64,000 bases of DNA from positions 434,001 through 498,000 of the forward strand of contig JAFEMH010000938.1 in assembly GCA_022495995.1 (NCBI GenBank), written 5' to 3'. Of the stretch, positions 56,965 through 64,000 are shown piece by piece (positions within the stretch are counted from its first letter, which is position 1; each line of letters starts with the position of its first letter). Source of the stretch: Adenophora triphylla var. japonica. Taxonomy: Eukaryota; Streptophyta; Magnoliopsida; Asterales; Campanulaceae. Below the pieces are notes generated by a model. That model did no database searches, was not told the origin of the DNA, and saw only the letters and a program-made list of their open reading frames with translations. A program made the translations under genes and the position numbers.

Positions 56965-57457
56965 AAACTTCTTTGTACACATCATTTGTAGTCGTGTCAT
57001 CTGACTGTTCATGACTATTAGATATAAGCACTTTAAGCAAGGTTCTAAAAAGCGCTAGGTGGATGCTAGGCGGCGGAGCCGGGCCTAGCGCCTAGGCGGG
57101 GACTAGTCGGGGACTAATCGGGATTAGTCGGGATTAGTCAGGACCTAGGCGGGACTTAGAACTAGGCGTTGGAGAGGGGCCTAGCGCCTAGGCGGGGCCT
57201 AGGCGCCCTTAGGCGGGGTCTTTTAGAACAGAGACTTTAAGTCATTTCCTTGTAGTTACTCTAGAAAAAGCAACATATAATTGTCCATGATTAAATACTG
57301 GTCTTGAAAGAAAAAGGCCAACATGAGCGAGCAACTGACCCTGACTTTTATTTGTCGTCATTGCAAAAGAAACGGTCAGTGGAAATTGTTTCCGTTGAAA
57401 CCTAACTGGGAATTTTGTTGTATCAGAAGGTGACATAATCATCCTCGGTATCAACAC
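56965..57457 (-). pseudogene. Helitron PIF1-like helicase, C-terminal fragment
   Basis: The minus-strand frame from 57457 contains TKFPVRFQRKQFPL, SFAMTTNKSQGQ, the GLFLSRPVFNHGQLYVAFSR motif and VTTRKGL. These are motifs V-VI of the RecD/PIF1-like helicase in Helitron Rep/Hel proteins. A 196-bp hAT-type MITE interrupts the frame. Past it, the frame goes on to a short tail with VYKEVFDKL and a stop, the usual Helitron end. The N-terminal Rep domain and upstream helicase motifs are not in the window. Confidence 0.75.
57038..57233. mobile_element. hAT-type MITE, GC-rich, 196 bp
   Basis: The ends CAAGGTTCTAAAA and TTTTAGAACAGAG are imperfect inverted repeats. They are flanked by the 8-bp duplication ACTTTAAG (57030-57037, 57234-57241), the hAT signature. 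The body is built of GCCTAGGCGG and GATTAGTCGGG words and is far richer in GC than its surroundings. Confidence 0.75.
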
Positions 57458-57505
57458 CTTCTAACCAATATTCTTTCCGGACAACACTACCGCCTCAACA
57501 ACGTG

Positions 57506-57510
<5 letters not shown>

Positions 57511-57602
<92 letters not shown>

Positions 57603-57610
57603 TATATATA
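57511..57610. repeat. (TA)n microsatellite
   Basis: About 45-50 TA units with one interruption near 57602. Confidence 0.9.
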
Positions 57611-57945
57611 TATTAAAAACAAACAAATATTTTTTATACGATAAACTCAGGAATACAGAAAATTAGTAATTTATGCCATTGATCAGAATACTAACGAAAC
57701 AATAACGATAACAAATCATACCATTGCTGATGTTAGATAAAAAAAAAAAGTATAATTTTCTTATTCACATATCTAACTGAAAATAGGCTTAGTTGGGTGA
57801 GTTAGGTGAGCTACGCTTTAAAGTTCAAAAATTAGCTCGATCATGCCACTTTCTAATTGAAATTTTATGGACATTCATTTTAGGACGGAGGTAGTATTAT
57901 ATATAACAGAACAATGTTCACAAATCAGCAAAAGGAACAGTAAAA

Positions 57946-57980
57946 ATTAGCAGTCTGCCTCGTCGATACTCGACGGGGCA
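57946..57980 (-). mobile_element. Second Helitron-like 3' terminus
   Basis: Read on the minus strand: a GCCCCGTCGA-GTA-TCGACGAGGC hairpin (57957-57979), six bases, then CTAA and T. This matches CTRR-T. Its body would extend toward higher coordinates, that is, into the satellite array. Confidence 0.5.
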
Positions 57981-58249
57981 TAGTGAAATTAATTAAATTA
58001 ACGTAATAGTTAGCATTAATTGAACGTTTAATTTATATTTTTATAGTAAAATAAAAAAAAAATATTTGTGCTTCAATCCATTTTCATTTCTTACTAATTT
58101 ATTATATAAAATCAACCCCTATAAATTTTAAAAGTTACTAATTGAATTTCAAATGGATGATTGTGATTGGTAGATGATAGAAAGATTGACCAATTATATT
58201 GTGTCACTTGGAGTTTTCTAGGAGCTTGAAGAACTTTTGCTATTATATA

Positions 58250-59181
58250 CTCCCTCCGTCCCGTTATAGGTTCACCATTTTAAGCATGACACGTAAATTA
58301 AGAAAAAAGGTTATTGGAGAAGGTGTTATGAGACTATGTGCAATGGTTGATTGAAATAGAGAATGAAATGGGTTTAATTGAGTTGAAATGATGCAATGGG
58401 TTGGATGAAATGGGTTGGATGAAATGGTGGGATGAAAAATTTCATCCATCATTTCATCCTGGTCGTATCTTTTTTTTCCTTGATTTTCCACGTGGCTTCA
58501 TCTGATTGGTTTTCCAGATTTTCGAATTATATTTTTTATCCCAAATGTTTGAGCTTTATTATCACCTAGTAAATTAATTTTTTTTATTTTTTTTCACCAA
58601 AATTCATCATTTTTTTCTCTATAAATTGATATAAGTTTCATTTGATTTGGACACAAAAAAAAATACTCATTTCACAATTATCCTTCTTCATTTTAGCCTT
58701 TATTTAAGAAAAATCATTATTTTTTTCCTATAAATTGATGCAATATTTTTTTAATTATAAATAATAATAATTATTATTATTTTACTAATCATAAAAATAG
58801 AGAATATAAATAAAATAAAAGTGGTGGGGTATAAAATGATGAGTTGGAGGGAGTTGAAATATAATTTAATTTAGTCATTGTATGGGGTTAAATGAAATGG
58901 ATAGATGAAATATTAGGAGGATGGGAAAAAGTGTAAAAAGTGTTAGATGAAATGGGGGAGTGGAATGAAACCATTGCTCGTAGTCTGTGTATAAAAGTAA
59001 AATAGGAGAGAATGAGTGGAGTGAATAGTAAAGTTGATTGGTATTGTGAGTATAAAAGTAAAGTAGGAGAGAGAATTAGTGGGTGAAACAGTAAATATTC
59101 TTTGCCATTTTAGGAAAGGTGAAACTTTTAACGGGACACCCGTTTTGGCAAAAGGTGAAGCTTCCAATGGGACGGAGGGAG
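58250..59181. mobile_element. Stowaway-type MITE enlarged by a nested insertion
   Basis: CTCCCTCCGTCCCGTTATAG at the left and CTTCCAATGGGACGGAGGGAG at the right are inverted ends. TA stands on both sides. The two MITE parts (58250-58331, 58986-59181) are split by a second element. It sits in the first visible satellite unit. Confidence 0.75.
58332..58985. mobile_element. TIR element nested in the MITE
   Basis: The left end GACTATGTGCAATGGTT and the inverse complement of the right end (GACTACGAGCAATGGTT) match at 15 of 17 bases. Subterminal GATGAAATGG words are repeated. The ends resemble PIF/Harbinger-type CAATGG termini, but I could not fix the target duplication. No ORF of note. Confidence 0.6.
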
Positions 59182-59853
59182 TATAGTAGATTCACAAACT
59201 CCTTTTTTTTTTCGAATTTGTGAGTGACTTCTTTATAATCACTTTTAGCTTATTTTGATTAGGATTTGTTTTTTATATTTATGTTTGTGTTTATTATTTT
59301 GATTTTGATTTTAATTTTAATTTTAACTTTTATTTTATAAATTTTCGTCTTTATTTTTATTTTATTTCTTGCTTTTTCCTATTTCTTGTATGTTTGTGAA
59401 TGTTTCTTTCACTTTTTAATTATTAGAATTTTAATTTTCGTTTTTTATTTGCATTTTATTTTTTCATATGTTTTTATATTGATATTGATTTTCTTTTGTG
59501 CATTAGATTTTTTTCTTTCTTAACTATTAAAGTTTTTTTCATTTTGCTTTTGCTCTTCTTATAAGACAATTATTTGAGCTTCAATCCATTTTTATTTTTA
59601 ACTAATTTATTGTAAAAAATCAACCCCTATAAATTTTAAAAGTTACCAATTGAATTTCAAATGGATGATGGAAAGATTGGCCAATGATATTGTGCCGCTT
59701 GGAGTTTTCTAGGAGCTTGAAAAACTTTTGCTATTATATATAGTAGATTCACAAACTCCTTTTTTTTTCGGATTTGTGAGTGACTTCTTTATAATCTCTT
59801 TTGGCTTATTTTGATTAGGATTTGTTTTTAATATTTATGTTTGTGTTTATTAT

Positions 59854-59994
59854 TTTGATTTTGATTTTGATTTTGATTTTGATTTTGATTTTGATTTTGA
59901 TTTTGATTTTGATTTTGATTTTGATTTTGATTTTGATTTTGATTTTGATTTTGATTTTGATTTTGATTTTGATTTTGATTTTGATTTTGATTTA
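59854..59994. repeat. (TTTTGA)n hexamer expansion in a satellite unit
   Basis: About 22 uninterrupted TTTTGA units stand where other satellite units have two to five. Confidence 0.9.
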
Positions 59995-61118
59995 AACTTT
60001 TATTTTATAAATTTTCGTCTTTATTTTTATTTTATTTCTTGCTTTTTTTATTTCTTTTATGTTTGTGAATGTTTCTTTCACTTTTTAATTATTAGAATTT
60101 TAATTTTCATTTTTTATTTGCATTTTATTTTTCGTATATTTTTATATTGATATTGATTTTCTTTGTGCATTAGATTTTTTTCTTTCTTAATTATTAATGT
60201 TTTTTTCATTTTGCTTTTGCTCTTTTTGTTAGACAATTATTTGTGCTTCAGTCCATTTTCATTTTTAACTAATTTATTGTATTAAATCAACCCCTATAAA
60301 TTTTAAAAGTTACTAATTGAATTTCAAAGGGATGATTGTGATTAGTGGATGATGGAAAGATTGGTCAATGATATTGTGAAACTTGAAGTTTTCTAGGAGC
60401 TTGAAAAATTTTTGCTATTATATATAGTAAATTCACAAACTCCTTTTTTTTCGGATTTGTGAGTGACTTATTTGTAATTTCTTTTGGCTTATTTTGATTA
60501 GGATTTATTTTTTATATTTATGTTTGTGTTTATTATTTTGATTCTGATTTTGATTTTGATTTTAATTTTAATTTTAACTTTTTTTTTATAAATTTTCGTC
60601 TTTATTTTGATTTTATTTCTTGTTTTTTTCTATTTCTTTTATGTTTGTGAATGTTTCTTTCACATTTTAATTATTAGAATTTTAATTTTCGTTTTTTATT
60701 TGTATTTTATTTTTTCGTATGTTTTTATATTGATATTGATTTTCTTTTGTGCATTAGAATTTTTTCTTTCTTAATTATTAAAGTTTTTTTCATTTTTCTT
60801 TTGCTCTTTTTGTAAGACAATTATTTGTGCTTCAATCAATTTTCATTTTTAACTAATTTATTGTAAAAAATCAACCCAATAAATTTTAAAAGTTACTAAT
60901 TGAATTTCAAATGGATGATTGTGATTGGTGTACGCTGGAAACATTGGCCAATGGTATTGTGCCACTTGGAGTTTTCTAGAAACTTGAAAAACTTTTGCTA
61001 TTATATATAGTAGATTCACAAACTCTTTTTTTTTTGGGATTTGTGAGTGACTTTTATATAATCTATTTTGGCTTATTTTGATTAGGATTTATTTTTTAAA
61101 TTTATGTTTGTGTTTATT

Positions 61119-61278
61119 ATTTTGATTTTGATTTTGATTTTGATTTTGATTTTGATTTTGATTTTGATTTTGATTTTGATTTTGATTTTGATTTTGATTT
61201 TGATTTTGATTTTGATTTTGATTTTGATTTTGATTTTGATTTTGATTTTGATTTTGATTTTGATTTTGATTTTGATTT
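61119..61278. repeat. (TTTTGA)n hexamer expansion in a satellite unit
   Basis: About 26 units at the homologous position of another satellite unit. The 89-codon LILILI frame over it is spurious. Confidence 0.9.
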
Positions 61279-61635
61279 TAATTTTAATTTTAACTTTTAA
61301 CTTTTATTTTATAAATTTCCATCTTTATTTTGATTTTATTTCTTATTTTTTTCTATTTCTTTTATGTTTGTGAATGTTTCTTTCACTTTTAAATTATTAG
61401 AATTTTAATTTTCGTTTTTTATTTGCATTTTATTTTTTCGTATGTTTTTATATTTATATTGAATTTATGTTGTGCATTAGATTTTTTTTCTTTCTTAATT
61501 ATTAAAGTTGTTTTCATTTTGTTTTTGCTCTTTTTGTAAGACAATTATTTGTGCTTCAATCCATTTTCATTTTTAACTAATTTATTGTACAAAATCAACC
61601 CCTATAAATTTTAAAAATTACTAATTGAATTTAAC

Positions 61636-61773
61636 GAAAATGCGTCCTATACGGGCACCATAATATCAGATTGGGGAGGAAGATCAGAATTAGAGATTGA
61701 TCGAAAAGCAAGAATATGGGCTCGTGTGAGTAGGAAACAAAAAATATCTATTCTAGTTCTATCATCAGCTATG
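61636..61773 (+). pseudogene. rpoB: Plastid rpoB fragment (NUPT)
   Basis: The + strand encodes [20 protein letters not shown] and then [21 protein letters not shown], an internal part of the plastid RNA polymerase beta subunit. It is a short, uninterrupted piece of plastid DNA placed in a nuclear satellite unit. It has no start, stop or promoter, so it is a transferred fragment. Confidence 0.85.
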
Positions 61774-62027
61774 AGTTCCTTTTTATCTGGCATTAACTTG
61801 GAACCGCGGGCATCTAAAGCGCCTTTTACTAAGATCAATGTAGTTGTATGTAAACCCAGAGCAATATCATGATGAACCAAAAAGTCTCCAGGCCTATTGT
61901 TAAGAATAGTGAAACTATTCTCATTAATGCATTTAACCACAGCTGGCAACCATATGCTTGACCAGGCATTGAATGCCGGGCCCCTCGTTGAAGATAAAAG
62001 TACATCGAAGCCATATGAAGTTTTACC
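61774..62027 (-). pseudogene. psaB: Plastid psaB fragment (NUPT)
   Basis: The minus strand carries psaB words from the P700 apoprotein A2 core: GPAFNAW-like, then [20 protein letters not shown] and [18 protein letters not shown]. One frameshift near 61920 separates the two blocks, and several residues differ from the usual protein. It is fused to the rpoB piece in opposite orientation. The two genes are far apart in plastid genomes, so the fusion arose outside the plastid. Confidence 0.85.
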
Positions 62028-64000
62028 TGATTATGATTGGTGGATGATGAAAAGATTGGCCAATGATATTGTGCCACTTTGAGTTTTTCAGGAGCTTGAA
62101 AAACTTTTGCTATTATATATAGTAGATGTTTGTGTTTATCATTTTGATTTTGATTTTGATTTTAATTTTAATTTTAACTTTAATTTTATAAATTTTCATC
62201 TTTATTTTGATTTTATTTCTTGTTTTTTTCTATTTCTTTTATGTTTGTGAATGTTTCTTTCACTTTTAAATTATTAGAATTTTAATTTTCGTTTTTTATT
62301 TACATTTTATTTTTTCGCATGTTTTTATATTTATATTGAATATCTGTTGTGCATTAGATTTTTTTCTTTCTTAATTATTAAAGTTTTTTTCATTTTGCTT
62401 TTGCTCTTTTTGTAAGACAATTATTTGTGCTTCAATCCATTTTTATTTTTAACTAATTTATTGTACAAAATCAACCCCTATAAATTTTAAAAATTACTAA
62501 TTGAATTTAAAATGGATGATTGTGATTGGTGGATGATAAAAAGATTGACCAATGATATTGTACCACTTGGAGTTTTCTAGGAGCTTGAAAAACTTTTGCA
62601 ATTATATATAGTAGATTCACAAACTCCTTTTTTTTCGGATTTGTGAGTGACTTCTTTATAATCTCTTTTGGCTTATTTTGATTAGAATTTGTTTTTTATA
62701 TTTATGTTTATGTTTATTATTTTGATTTTGATTTTGATTTTAATTTAAATTTTAACTTTTATTTTATAAATTTTCGTCTTTGTTTTGATTTTATTTCTTG
62801 CTTTTTTCTATTTCTTTTATGTTTGTGAATGTTTCTTTCACTTTTAAATTATTAGAATTTTAATTTTCGTTTTTTATTTGCATTTTATTTTTTCATATGT
62901 TTTTATATTGATATTGATTTTCTTTGTGCATTAGATTTTTTTCTTTCTTAATTATTAAAGTTTTTTTCATTTTCCTTTTGCTCTTTTTATAAGACAATTA
63001 TTTGTGCTTCAGTCCATTTTCATTTTAAACTAATTTATTGTATAAAATCAACCCCTATAAATTTTAAAAGTTACTAATTGAATTTCAAATGGATGATTGT
63101 GATTGGTGGATGATGGAAAGATTGGCCAATGATATTATGTAACTTGGAGTTTTCTAGGACTTGAAATACTTTTGCTATTATATATAGTAGATTCACAAAC
63201 TCCTTTTTTTTTTTTTCGAATTTGTGAGTGACTTCTTTATAATCTCTTTTGGCTTATTTTGATTATGATTTGTTTTTTATATTTATGTTTGTGTTTATTA
63301 TTTTGATTTTAATTTTATTTTTATTTTAACTTCTATTTTGTAAATTTTAGTCTTTATTTTGATTTTATTTCTTGCTTTTTTCTATTTCTTTTATGTTTGT
63401 GAATGTTTCTTTCACATTTTAATTATTAGAATTTTAATTTTCGTTTTATATTTGTATTATATTTTTTCGTTTGTTTTTATATTGATATTGATTTTCTTTT
63501 GTATAATAGAATTTTTTCTTTCTTAATTATTAAAAAAAAATTCATTTTGCTTTTGCTCTTTTTGTAAGACAATTATTTGTGCTTCAATCCATTTTCATTT
63601 TTAACTAATTTATTGTATAAAATAAACCCCTACAAATTTTAAAAGTTTCTAATTGAATTTCAAATGGATGATTGTGATTGGTGGACGATGGAAAGATTGA
63701 CCAATGATATTGTGCCACTTGGAGTTTTCTAGGAGCTTGAAAAACTTTTGCTATTATATATAGTAGATTCACAAACTCTTTTTTTTCGGATTAGTGAGTG
63801 ACTTCTTTATTATCTATTTTGGCTTATTTTGATTAGAATTTGTTTTTTAAATTTATGTTTGTTTTTATTATTTTGATTTTGATTTTGATTTTGATTTTAA
63901 TTTTAATTTTATTTTTAACTTTTATTTTATAATTTTTCATCTTTATTTTGATTTTATTTCTTGCTTTTTTTCTATTTCTTTTATGTTTGTGAATGTTTCT

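Larger units (their letters stand above)
56848..57480 (-). mobile_element. Helitron 3' part with helicase end
   Basis: On the minus strand the PIF1-like helicase C-terminus is followed by about 160 bp of noncoding DNA. Then comes the hairpin CCCGTCGG-GGA-CCGACGGG (56859-56877), seven bases, and CTAG then T (56851-56847). This is the classic Helitron 3' terminus. The left part of the element is missing or lies past the (TA)n at 57511. Confidence 0.75.
58050..64000 (+). repeat. Satellite array, about 575-bp unit, at least 9 copies
   Basis: The word GAGTTTTCTAGGAGCTTGAA recurs near 58211, 59702, 60387, 60970, 62081, 62571, 63148 and 63722. Spacing is about 575 bp once known changes are removed: a 932-bp MITE in the first unit, hexamer expansions in two, a 390-bp plastid insert in one and an 85-bp deletion in one. 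Units are T-rich on the + strand, with fixed words such as ATTCACAAACTCC, GTGAGTGACTTCTTTATAAT and CAACCCCTATAAATTTTAAA. The array runs off the window. No ORF is shared between units. Confidence 0.9.

Noticed and set aside
61104..61373. 89-codon Leu/Ile repeat protein
   Set aside because: It is a direct translation of the (TTTTGA)n hexamer run, which differs in length between satellite units.
61636..62027. The window as plastid DNA, or functional rpoB/psaB
   Set aside because: Only two short fused fragments match, they lie inside a nuclear satellite unit, and psaB is frameshifted.

Overview
This window is nuclear DNA of a flowering plant. It is probably a eudicot and perhaps an asterid such as a member of Lamiales; that placement rests only on the look of the dioxygenase genes and the transposon mix. 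The evidence for plant nuclear DNA is two three-exon 2-oxoglutarate dioxygenase genes, Copia and Gypsy retrotransposons primed by initiator tRNA-Met, many Stowaway MITEs, Helitron ends, and a chimeric insert of plastid rpoB and psaB DNA.

Only two genes look intact. Both are AOP-type 2-oxoglutarate/Fe(II) dioxygenases on the + strand (6513-7667 and 36024-37660), with the same intron positions and phases. About 28 kb of nested transposons separates them. Everything else is mobile, repetitive or broken.

Layout. 349-800: 88-bp minisatellite. 819-3663: a PIF/Harbinger element whose Myb/SANT-like ORF is split by a 1.1-kb TRIM-like LTR element. 4690-5750: a decayed LTR and a dispersed repeat. 6513-7667: dioxygenase 1. 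7853-9225: three MITEs. 9770-31530: an old locus with Ulp1-like exons and 63-bp palindromic tandem repeats. It was split by a 15.8-kb Copia element (9827-25584), which was itself split by a 9-kb Gypsy element (11428-20468), and it also received a 3.1-kb solo LTR (27429-30561). 33239-35740: Helitron-like and TIR elements embedded in (TA)n, one carrying a possible captured exon. 36024-37660: dioxygenase 2. 39477-42195: a second PIF/Harbinger-like element full of G-rich and palindromic repeats. 42240-43826: three MITEs. 44644-46480: a retroelement remnant. 47142-55495: a complete-ended, gag-only Gypsy element. 56430-57980: a TRIM relative and Helitron remnants. 58050-64000: a 575-bp satellite that runs off the window and contains the plastid insert.

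The most unusual signal is in the Copia element. Short TGTG/CACA half-sites sit on a strict 12-bp period in head-to-head dyads (two TGTG half-sites, a gap of 2-3 bp, two CACA half-sites). There are nine separate sites across the LTR, gag, pol and 3' noncoding parts, and the spacer sequences are not conserved. It looks like a dispersed protein-binding array. Second is the 63-bp array built on the palindrome GGTCCTATA-N8-TATAGGACC. Third, differences between paired Gypsy LTRs fall mostly at CAG/CTG triplets and are not of the deamination type, which points to consensus errors at CHG-methylated cytosines rather than age.
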